Positions 1 to 5,930 of a stretch of DNA of 8,219 nucleotides are shown here, piece by piece (the first letter of the stretch is position 1; each line of letters starts with the position of its first letter). Both the position numbers and the translations under genes were made by a program. The DNA is from an uncultured Alphaproteobacteria bacterium. Lineage in GTDB: Bacteria; Pseudomonadota; Alphaproteobacteria; Minwuiales; Minwuiaceae. The notes under the pieces are model-generated. The model saw only the letters and a list, made by a program, of their open reading frames with translations, was not told where the DNA came from and made no database searches. The DNA lies in NCBI GenBank assembly GCA_913064755.1, contig CAJYBQ010000122.1, forward strand, positions 1 to 8,219. Reading direction: 5' to 3'.

Positions 1-575
1 CCCGCGCCCCCGGTGGCGGCCTGGGCCTTCCCTCCCGCCCCGAGGCCGCGCCGCCGTCGCCGGAAGTCTATGCCGATATCGTCAGCCGCACGGTCGGACA
101 GCTGGGCGCGACGCTGATCTTCGAGCCCGGGCGCATGATCGTCGGTAATGCCGGTGCGCTGCTGACCGAGGTCATCTACGTGAAGGAGGGGGAGGGTCGC
201 ACCTTCGTCATCCTCGATTCCGCGATGAATGACCTGGTGCGGCCGGCCATGTACGACGCGGTGCATGAGATCCGCACCGAGAAGGCACCCACGGGCGAGA
301 CCATTCGCGCCGACATCGTCGGGCCGATCTGCGAGAGCACGGACACGTTTGCAAGGGATTGTGAGATGCCGCCGGTGAAAGCCGGTGATACGCTCTGCTT
401 CATGAGTGCCGGTGCCTATGGTGCAGTCATGGCGTCCACGTACAACACGCGCCTGCTGGTGCCCGAGGTTCTGGTCGATGGTGACCGGTTTGCGGTTGTG
501 CGCGCGCGCCAGACCTTCGATGATCTGCTGGGTCTGGATGCCATTCCCGCCTGGCTGGAATCAGACGGCGGCTGA
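1..575 (+). CDS. lysA: Diaminopimelate decarboxylase, C-terminal part (5' truncated by window edge)
   Basis: PLP-dependent decarboxylase that converts meso-2,6-diaminopimelate to L-lysine in the cytoplasm, the last step of lysine synthesis. The reading frame is open from base 3 to TGA at 573-575, about 190 codons, roughly the C-terminal 45% of a usual ~420-residue enzyme. Visible family landmarks in order are the glycine-rich GGGLG segment (about bases 12-26), FEPGR (about 120-134), the CES(T)D motif with the active-site Cys codon at 330-332, and SAGAYG with the Tyr codon at 417-419 followed by MASTYNTR. Cys and Tyr lie where the alanine-racemase-fold decarboxylases complete their dimer-shared active site. 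The ATG at 135 is internal, because homologous coding continues upstream of it. Oddity: residues just before GGGLG read R-A-P, where I recall an acidic residue and an aliphatic one (D-I/V), and the usual Tyr after GLP is Ser. This may be a sequence-end artefact. The TIGR02302 gene follows 49 bp downstream. Confidence 0.95.
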   Translation, partial: RAPGGGLGLPSRPEAAPPSPEVYADIVSRTVGQLGATLIFEPGRMIVGNAGALLTEVIYVKEGEGRTFVILDSAMNDLVRPAMYDAVHEIRTEKAPTGETIRADIVGPICESTDTFARDCEMPPVKAGDTLCFMSAGAYGAVMASTYNTRLLVPEVLVDGDRFAVVRARQTFDDLLGLDAIPAWLESDGG

Positions 576-578
576 CCG

Positions 579-599
579 GCCTGTCGCAGGGCGGCAGGC
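579..599 (+). promoter_or_regulatory. Intergenic hairpin between lysA and the TIGR02302 gene
   Basis: The transcript can fold a 9-bp stem (579-587 with 591-599, one G-U pair at 584/594) closed by a 3-nt loop AGG at 588-590. It begins 3 nt after the lysA stop and ends 13 nt before the ribosome-binding site of the next gene. No T-run follows, so it is not a classical intrinsic terminator. It could protect the lysA mRNA 3' end, mark a processing site, or partially attenuate read-through. The structure is seen in the sequence; the function is inference. Confidence 0.45.
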
Positions 600-612
600 G
601 GCGGCGGAAGAC

Positions 613-620
613 AGAAGGAA
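613..620 (+). promoter_or_regulatory. Ribosome-binding site setting the TIGR02302 start at 625
   Basis: AGAAGGAA lies 4 nt before the ATG at 625 (AAGG core at 615-618). It supports 625 over in-frame ATGs further upstream, such as 406, which lie inside lysA and encode nothing family-like. Confidence 0.6.
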
Positions 621-624
621 GCTG

Positions 625-3177
625 ATGGCCGAACAGCAGGACGTATCGCTGGACGAGATCCTGACCCGCCGCCAGGCAAAGGTGCTGGGACGGAAACTGT
701 TCGCGACACGCCTGTCGATGGCCTGGGAACGGCTTGTGCCACTGCTCTGGCCGGGGTTCTGCGCGGTCCTGCTGGTGCTTTCCGCCACTTTGCTGGGCGT
801 CTGGCAGATGCTGCCGGGCCTGTTGCACCTGGTGCTGCTCGCGGCGGCCGTCATCGGCTGTGGCTGGTTGCTGGTACGGGGCCTGATGGCCTATCGGCCG
901 GTCACGCAGGCAGAGGTCGATCGGCGGCTTGAACAATCCGGAGATGTCCACAGGCCGCTGACCAGTGCGCGGGCCGGCTGGGCGGGCGGGGCGGGGGAGG
1001 GCGCGGCGCGGGCGCTCGGGCAGGCGCCTCGCCGTCGCAGGGCGGTCCGCAGCGCTGCCCTCGCCCCGCCAGCGCCGGACGCCCGCATGCCCAGCCGTGA
1101 CCCGATGGCCCGGCGCCTGCTGGTGCTGATGATCTTCTGCCTCAGCCTCGCCGTTGCCGGGGGACGCGCAGGTGACCGCCTGGTGGCGGCACTGGATACC
1201 GGTGCCGGGCTGGATGGCGTGATCGAGGAAACGGTGCTGGAGGCCTGGATCACCCCGCCGGCCTATACCGGCCAGCCCCCCGTGTTCATGAGTGCCATGG
1301 CCCCGTCCAGCGCGGCCGACGGTGCGCCGAAGGTTGTCGCGGTACCCACCGGCAGCCGCTTCCTGGCGCGCTATCACGGCACCGGCGACCCGGTCCTTGC
1401 CATCGGCGCGACCCGCGAACCTTTCGAGCGGGTGGGCGAGAAGGACCTGCAGATCGAACAGGTGATCACCGCCGGCGACCGCGTGTCGGTTCGGCGTGGC
1501 GAGAGCGAGATCGCGTCATGGCCGATCAGCATCGTTCCCGACGCGGTACCGATGATCGAGGTCAAGGAACCCCCGCAAGGCACCCTGCGTGGTGCGCTGC
1601 GGCTGGTCTACGGTGCCAGCGACGACTATGGCATCGCCGGGGTGTCGGTGAATATCACCCGGCCAGGCCAGGACGGGCTCATCCGCCTCGACCTGCCGTT
1701 GCCGGGGCGTCGCCCCCTGCAGGCCATCGATACCGTCTTCCGTGATCTGGCGGCCCATCCGTGGGCGGGCCATGACGTAGAACTGGTGATGGAGGCCGTG
1801 GATGATGCCGGCCAGGTCGGGCGTTCCGAACCGCTGGCGTTCGTCCTGCCGTCGCGCAGCTTCAGGCAACCGGCAGCACGCGCGGTGATCGAGGTGCGAC
1901 AGCGGCTGTCGGCCGATCCGGTGGCGCAGCAGGCCTGGGTGGTGCGGGCGCTGCGTGCGCTGCAGATCAATCCGAAGCGTTATCACGACGACTTCGCGGT
2001 CCATATCGCGCTCAGCATGCTGGCGACGGACATTGCGCGCAGCACCGATGCCGCGACGGTCGATTCCAGCGCGCAGATGCTCTGGCAGACCGCGCTGCGG
2101 ATCGAGGAAGGCAACATGGCTGCCGCGCAGAACCGCCTGCGCGATATCCAGGAACGCCTGTCGGAAGCCCTGGCCAACGGTGCCTCGGAAGAAGAGATCC
2201 AGGCACTGATGGATGAACTCCAGGCCGCGATGGACGAGTATCTGCAGGCAATGCAGGAAGACGCCCAGCGGCGCATGGAAGCGGGCGATGAACTGCCCGA
2301 GATGGACGGTGCCAGGAACGTGGAACGCCAGACCATGGCGGACATGCTGGACCAGGCGCGCGAGATGTCGCGTTCCGGCGCGCGCGACCAGGCCCGCGAG
2401 ATGCTGTCGCAACTGCAGAACATGCTGGAAAACCTGCAGATGGGGAACCAGAGCGGGCGGGCGCAATCCGAACAGCAGGCCGAACGCCTGGCCGATCAAC
2501 TCGGCCAGATGATGGAGCAGCAGCAGTCGCTGATGGACCGCACTTTCGAGCGGCGCCAGCAGGATGCGGAGCCCGACGCCAGGCTGCCGTCGGAGACCAA
2601 TCCCTTCAATTCACCGGGCCGCAGCCGTTTCGGCCGCTCCCAGTCGTTCGACAAGAACAAGGGGGCGCGGGGTGGCACGCCGGGTGATCGGAGCGAACAG
2701 GACCTGGCGGATGCCCAGGGCCAGCTTCGCCGTCGCCTGGGCGAACTGATGCAGCAACTGTCGGAAAGCATGGGCACCATTCCGGGTGAGTTGGGCGAGG
2801 CGGAAAGCGCCATGCGCTCGGCCGAGTCGGCACTGGGATCGGGCGAGGCCAACGAGGCGCTGGACGAGCAGGCGGCGGCGCTGGACCGCTTGCGGCGGGG
2901 TGCCGAATCCGTGTTGCGGGAACTGGCCGATCGCGGCCAGGGCCAGGCCGGGAACCAGGATGCCCCGGCCCGTGGCGGCGACAGCGCCCAGCCGACCGAT
3001 CCGCTGGGGCGTTCCGCCACCGACAGCTGGGGCGAAGGCACCGGCGACATGGTCCCGGCACAGAGCGCGCTGCAGCGGTCGCGGGAAATCCTCGACGAAC
3101 TGCGCCGCCGTTCCGGGCAGCGCAGCCGCCCGGCCGATGAACTCGACTACATCATGCGCCTGCTGCGGCAGTTCTGA
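625..3177 (+). CDS. TIGR02302 / DUF4175 family membrane protein
   Basis: An 850-residue inner-membrane protein of an alphaproteobacterial family with no firmly established function. Three hydrophobic segments lie near the N-terminus (about residues 41-59, 66-84 and 165-179). Between them is a conserved-looking cytoplasmic patch ending SGDVHRPL (about 105-112). After the third segment comes a large, presumably periplasmic part: WITPPAYTG (208-216), beta-rich domains with the SDDYGI motif (332-337), then a long Q/E/M-rich coiled coil (about 490-640) containing two copies of DQAREM (576-581 and 588-593), a disordered stretch (about 640-692), a second coil (692-770), another disordered stretch with DPLGR (792-796), and a C-terminal helix ending DYIMRLLRQF. 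The length matches the family as I know it. The start at 625 has a good Shine-Dalgarno. Bases 961-1080 are extremely GC-rich and encode an atypical Ala/Gly/Arg-rich stretch where a compensated frameshift is possible. Co-orientation with lysA suggests co-transcription. Proposed envelope roles remain unproven. Confidence 0.9.
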   Translation: MAEQQDVSLDEILTRRQAKVLGRKLFATRLSMAWERLVPLLWPGFCAVLLVLSATLLGVWQMLPGLLHLVLLAAAVIGCGWLLVRGLMAYRPVTQAEVDRRLEQSGDVHRPLTSARAGWAGGAGEGAARALGQAPRRRRAVRSAALAPPAPDARMPSRDPMARRLLVLMIFCLSLAVAGGRAGDRLVAALDTGAGLDGVIEETVLEAWITPPAYTGQPPVFMSAMAPSSAADGAPKVVAVPTGSRFLARYHGTGDPVLAIGATREPFERVGEKDLQIEQVITAGDRVSVRRGESEIASWPISIVPDAVPMIEVKEPPQGTLRGALRLVYGASDDYGIAGVSVNITRPGQDGLIRLDLPLPGRRPLQAIDTVFRDLAAHPWAGHDVELVMEAVDDAGQVGRSEPLAFVLPSRSFRQPAARAVIEVRQRLSADPVAQQAWVVRALRALQINPKRYHDDFAVHIALSMLATDIARSTDAATVDSSAQMLWQTALRIEEGNMAAAQNRLRDIQERLSEALANGASEEEIQALMDELQAAMDEYLQAMQEDAQRRMEAGDELPEMDGARNVERQTMADMLDQAREMSRSGARDQAREMLSQLQNMLENLQMGNQSGRAQSEQQAERLADQLGQMMEQQQSLMDRTFERRQQDAEPDARLPSETNPFNSPGRSRFGRSQSFDKNKGARGGTPGDRSEQDLADAQGQLRRRLGELMQQLSESMGTIPGELGEAESAMRSAESALGSGEANEALDEQAAALDRLRRGAESVLRELADRGQGQAGNQDAPARGGDSAQPTDPLGRSATDSWGEGTGDMVPAQSALQRSREILDELRRRSGQRSRPADELDYIMRLLRQF

Positions 3178-3186
3178 CCCTGCCGC
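3165..3186. terminator. Hairpin between convergent genes, possible bidirectional terminator
   Basis: GCGGCAG (3165-3171) pairs perfectly with CTGCCGC (3180-3186) around an 8-nt loop that holds the TGA stop of the TIGR02302 gene. It sits in the 15-bp gap between convergent genes, and because the arms are symmetric it would form in either transcript. Neither side has a T-run, so intrinsic termination is doubtful. It may act with Rho or as a 3'-end stabiliser. Confidence 0.4.
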
Positions 3187-3192
3187 CTGCGA

Positions 3193-5637
3193 TCACCGCT
3201 CGGCGACCACCAGCGGCGGAACCTGGCAGACCAGCGGGGTGTTCGTCGGCCCCAGCGGCATGGCGCTGCCGCCGGTCGCATCGATCTCGATCTTCCGACC
3301 CGCGATCTGCAAGGTGAAACCACCGCCGGGCTTCCGGGTCACGGCCTCGGCCACGTTGCCCTTGCAGCCGAGATCGACGGCGACGAGGAATTCGGCAGTA
3401 TTCAGCTTTTCCTTCGTGGCTACGGTTGCATGCCATTGCGGCTGCCAGTCGGGCACGAAGAACTCGTCCGGGTCGGCCGGAAACCGGTTGGTCTGGCCAA
3501 TGCCGAAATCGGGTGCACCGAGCACCGTGAAACAGGCGCTGCCATCGCCCTTGGCGATGTTCAGGCCATTGGCCCCGATACGCTCGATCTCCGTCCAGCT
3601 GTGCAGGTTCCATTCGAACCGGCGCGGGGTCTCGGATGCCAGGTCGTCATAGATCAGGGCCACGTCGGGTCGCACGTACATCATGGTGCGGACCGCGCGG
3701 CTCAGTTCGCCCTTGTAGGCAGGCGTGGCGTCGCCCACGGCCATGTCCACGTCACCGCAGCGGGCGAAGTTCACCAGGTCGCCCTGCGCCGAGCGGTCCT
3801 GGAACGGCTGCCCCTGGCCGCCATCGTAGGTGATGGCGTTATGGGCCTTCGTCTGCATGGTCCAGCCCTCGTGATGGGCGGATTTCCAGGTATCGTAATA
3901 GCCGCTGTCGATGGCCAGGGATTGCTGCCGACCGTTGATGATGAAGCTGTTCTGGTCGCCGTGGGAATGGTTGAACGAGCCGTAGGGGCTGGACTTGAAC
4001 AGGATCGAATAGCGGTCCGGATCGTCCAGTTCGCTGTGCATCGCGACCCAGCCGATGGACGGGAACACCGCCGTATCGGGCAGTTCGACGAAGGCCTCCG
4101 GCGCGAAGGCCCGTGCCGGCTGGTAGGGCGGGCCACAGAGGTGGACGTAGAAGTCGTCGCGTTTCTCGACCTCGTTCCAGAGCGCGGCAAAGCGACGGCT
4201 GATCGGGGTATCCACCCGTTGCAGGTACATCTGTGCCAGCAGGGCCCAGACGTCGGCGCGTTCATACTCGCCGCCGTCCCCGAAGGCGCTGTTGGGGGTT
4301 CCCGGCGGGATCAGGTAGCTGAAGAAGATGCCGGCCTGCTTCGGCCAGCTCATGTTCACCGGGTCCACGTCGATGGCGTTCCGCATGATGTCCCAGTACT
4401 GCATGCTGTTCAGGGCATCCCAGACGCCGTAGTTCACGCCATTGCCGAAGCCGCCGTCGTCACCGCCCCATGGATTGTTGGTGGCGAGATAGATCGGATA
4501 GGTGCGGAAGAACCAGTTCTTGGCCCGCGACGAGTCACGCGCCAGCAGGATCGAGATCGCCGTGATCGCCCCGGCCTGCCGGAACCCGTGGCTGTTGTAG
4601 GGCTTGACCTCCAGCTGTCGGCGGCGGTCCACGATGAAGCGATCGAATGCCGCCTGGGTGCGATACTCGATCATCTTCAGCAGTTCGGCCTTCTGCTCGT
4701 CGTTCAGCCACTTCCTGGTGATGTCGTAGGTCAGCGCCAGGGTCAGCGAGATACGCAGGTTCGACAGGTCCGATGACCGCAGGCCGGTTGAATGATCGGG
4801 ATCCCAGGACAGCAGGTTCGCCGCCCGACGCCAGGACTCGGCCAGCGACGGTTCGTCCCGTGTCAGCCAGTAGGTATAGATGATGGTGGACAGTCGCACG
4901 GTGGCGCGATTGACCTCGCCCGCGATGAAGCGGGCAACGCGGATGCGTTCGTAGAAATCCTCGACCTCGAACGTCGCGACCGGGGGTTCCTTGGTCAGTT
5001 CGTCACCGACCCACTTGTCCTCCACCGTGCGCCGTACACTGTTGAATATCTTCTTGCGCTCGCCCTGGCGCAATTCCTTGCGCAACAGCTTGAAACCTTC
5101 CTTGGGCGGCAGGCTGCGGGGACCACGGTTGTTCAAGGCCCGCTCCCAGGCCTCCGAAACCGACGGGGCGATGAAGACGTGGGCATTCGGGTGAATGCTG
5201 AACTGCCGCCAGGCACTCCATTCGTCAGCCGGTTGTCCGCCGGGCCAGAGGCGCGCGCGCCACCGCCAGGTACCCTTGGCCAGCGGTGCGTCCAGCATCA
5301 TGTGGTTATAGGGGGTCAGCCGGTGCAGGCGGGTTCCGTCCTCGCTGATCAGTTCGACCTCGTAGGTCGTGTCCACGGCGTCGTAGCGCCAGTGGAACAC
5401 CGGCGGGTTCTGCGCCGTGATGGCACCATTGCCGGGATAGACGGGGAACTCGAGGGCCGTCCGTGGCGAAAGGAAATCGGTCACCACTTCAGGTTTCGGC
5501 AAGCGCTGGATATAGTCAAGCCAGGTGCTTGCAGCATCGGCGGCTGTATCGGCGCGGGACGGACCCGAGGTGCAGATTGCAATCGACGCAAGGGCGAGGA
5601 TGCGCATACCGCGACAGATGCTGCTGTGAATTCCCAT
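3193..5637 (-). CDS. Exported heparinase II/III-like polysaccharide lyase (DUF4962 plus heparinase domain)
   Basis: An 814-residue protein resembling heparinase II-type (PL21-like) lyases, which cleave uronate-containing polysaccharides by beta-elimination. The N-terminus has Arg9/Arg12, a hydrophobic core (13-25) and a likely signal-peptidase I site after Ser-Arg-Ala29, so it should be periplasmic or secreted. No lipobox is seen. Order: Fn3-like DUF4962 start with PENG-like PGNGAITAQNPPVFHW (from about 68), an alpha-helical toroid (about 160-500), and a beta-sandwich C-terminal half. Candidate catalytic residues are His350 in NSHGF, Tyr403 in GVNYGVWD and His557 in FNHSHGD. His559, Asp577 (AIDSG) and His599 (KAHNAI) fit the metal-site pattern I recall for Pedobacter heparinase II. 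Oddity: the segment before Tyr403 reads GNGVNY, where I expect EGxxY in many relatives. ATG at 5637 is chosen because GGAGAG lies 7 nt upstream; a TTG at 5652 is possible but sits on that site. Divergent from the glycosyltransferase gene. Substrate unknown. Confidence 0.85.
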   Translation of the reverse strand: MGIHSSICRGMRILALASIAICTSGPSRADTAADAASTWLDYIQRLPKPEVVTDFLSPRTALEFPVYPGNGAITAQNPPVFHWRYDAVDTTYEVELISEDGTRLHRLTPYNHMMLDAPLAKGTWRWRARLWPGGQPADEWSAWRQFSIHPNAHVFIAPSVSEAWERALNNRGPRSLPPKEGFKLLRKELRQGERKKIFNSVRRTVEDKWVGDELTKEPPVATFEVEDFYERIRVARFIAGEVNRATVRLSTIIYTYWLTRDEPSLAESWRRAANLLSWDPDHSTGLRSSDLSNLRISLTLALTYDITRKWLNDEQKAELLKMIEYRTQAAFDRFIVDRRRQLEVKPYNSHGFRQAGAITAISILLARDSSRAKNWFFRTYPIYLATNNPWGGDDGGFGNGVNYGVWDALNSMQYWDIMRNAIDVDPVNMSWPKQAGIFFSYLIPPGTPNSAFGDGGEYERADVWALLAQMYLQRVDTPISRRFAALWNEVEKRDDFYVHLCGPPYQPARAFAPEAFVELPDTAVFPSIGWVAMHSELDDPDRYSILFKSSPYGSFNHSHGDQNSFIINGRQQSLAIDSGYYDTWKSAHHEGWTMQTKAHNAITYDGGQGQPFQDRSAQGDLVNFARCGDVDMAVGDATPAYKGELSRAVRTMMYVRPDVALIYDDLASETPRRFEWNLHSWTEIERIGANGLNIAKGDGSACFTVLGAPDFGIGQTNRFPADPDEFFVPDWQPQWHATVATKEKLNTAEFLVAVDLGCKGNVAEAVTRKPGGGFTLQIAGRKIEIDATGGSAMPLGPTNTPLVCQVPPLVVAER

Positions 5638-5644
5638 CAGGGAT

Positions 5645-5650
5645 CTCTCC
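5645..5650 (-). promoter_or_regulatory. Ribosome-binding site deciding the lyase start at 5637
   Basis: On the minus strand GGAGAG ends 7 nt before the ATG at 5637, an ideal spacing. The in-frame TTG at 5652 would need a site further upstream and would overlap this one, so 5637 is preferred. Confidence 0.65.
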
Positions 5651-5803
5651 AAAGTCGTGACCCGGGTGTTTCAGCCGGATGCATTCAAGTTTCCTGCCGC
5701 GCCCGCAGGCCGGTCGGCCGTTTCGCGTGAACGTGACCGTGGTCCGGCCCGGGAAAGTGCGCAGGCGGGCATGATTGACGGGTCCGGCAAGGGTCGCGTC
5801 CGG

Positions 5804-5833
5804 TTGACAGTTCGTGCCGCGACACCCTACAGG
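5804..5833 (+). promoter_or_regulatory. Candidate sigma-70-type promoter for the glycosyltransferase unit
   Basis: A perfect TTGACA -35 hexamer (5804-5809) is followed after 18 bp by TACAGG (5828-5833), a weak -10 that keeps TA at the start and A in the fourth position. This would give a leader of about 90 nt before the ATG at 5931. The -35 is strong and the -10 poor, which fits an activated or regulated promoter, but chance occurrence cannot be excluded. Confidence 0.35.
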
Positions 5834-5842
5834 GGCAGGGTG
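5823..5842. promoter_or_regulatory. Inverted repeat CACCCT-N8-AGGGTG, candidate operator
   Basis: Perfect 6-bp arms (5823-5828 and 5837-5842) flank 8 bp that contain a further AGGG copy (5831-5834), so CCCT/AGGG units occur three times within 20 bp. The repeat overlaps the presumed -10 and start region downstream of TTGACA, a usual position for a repressor site. It could instead form an RNA stem in the early leader. Function is inferred from position only. Confidence 0.35.
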
Positions 5843-5883
5843 CGTTATCCAGCGAAAGACGTTTGCCTGCCGTGCCTTGGCGT

Positions 5884-5913
5884 GGACGGGCGTCGCGCGG
5901 GGAAGCGCCGTCC
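5884..5913 (+). promoter_or_regulatory. Leader hairpin upstream of the glycosyltransferase start
   Basis: GGACGG (5884-5889) pairs with CCGTCC (5908-5913). With one bulged G, CGT (5891-5893) can add three inner pairs with GCG (5905-5907). Three T residues follow (5914-5916), too few for a confident terminator. It lies 8 nt before the ribosome-binding site and might influence leader structure. No known riboswitch fold was recognised. Confidence 0.25.
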
Positions 5914-5921
5914 TTTCGATC

Positions 5922-5926
5922 GGGGA
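5922..5926 (+). promoter_or_regulatory. Ribosome-binding site for the glycosyltransferase
   Basis: GGGGA lies 4 nt before the ATG at 5931 and sits within the palindrome GGGATCCC (5923-5930). It supports this start over the upstream in-frame ATG at 5814, whose extra 39 residues look non-coding. Confidence 0.5.
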
Positions 5927-5930
5927 TCCC

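Larger units (their letters stand above)
5638..5930. promoter_or_regulatory. Divergent intergenic region (293 bp) between lyase and glycosyltransferase genes
   Basis: No convincing gene lies here. It must hold the promoters for both divergent units. Visible elements are a 12-bp palindrome GGCCG-GT-CGGCC (5708-5719), three CGTG units spaced 6 bp apart (5726-5741), a TTGACA box (5804-5809), an inverted repeat CACCCT-N8-AGGGTG (5823-5842) and a leader hairpin (5884-5913). I could not identify a convincing -35/-10 pair on the minus strand for the lyase gene. Open frames crossing the region give Arg/Pro/Ala-rich translations without family character. Confidence 0.6.

Noticed and set aside
427..2499. 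Long minus-strand frames opposite lysA and the TIGR02302 gene (427-1377, 1516-2499)
   Set aside because: His/Arg/Gln-rich translations typical of antisense frames in GC-rich genes; the plus-strand products are clear.
3430..4776. 448-codon open frame on the plus strand opposite the lyase gene
   Set aside because: Its translation is Val/Ala/Gly/Arg-rich without recognisable motifs, and it lies codon-registered against a clear lyase. It is a GC-driven antisense shadow.
5638..5652. TTG start at 5652 for the lyase gene, adding five residues
   Set aside because: The GGAGAG site falls inside this extension at perfect spacing for ATG 5637, which also gives a standard signal peptide.
4792..5730. 312-codon plus-strand frame covering the lyase 5' end and part of the intergenic region
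   Set aside because: No domain is recognisable, it is antisense to the signal peptide and DUF4962 region, and it has no supporting ribosome-binding site.
5814..5930. 39-residue N-terminal extension of the glycosyltransferase from an ATG at 5814
   Set aside because: It starts within the presumed promoter, has no family similarity and lacks a Shine-Dalgarno. ATG 5931 has one and begins a normal-length GT4 protein.
5923..5930. GGGATCCC palindrome next to the glycosyltransferase start
   Set aside because: An 8-bp palindrome is expected by chance at this frequency and is explained by the ribosome-binding site and adjacent C residues.
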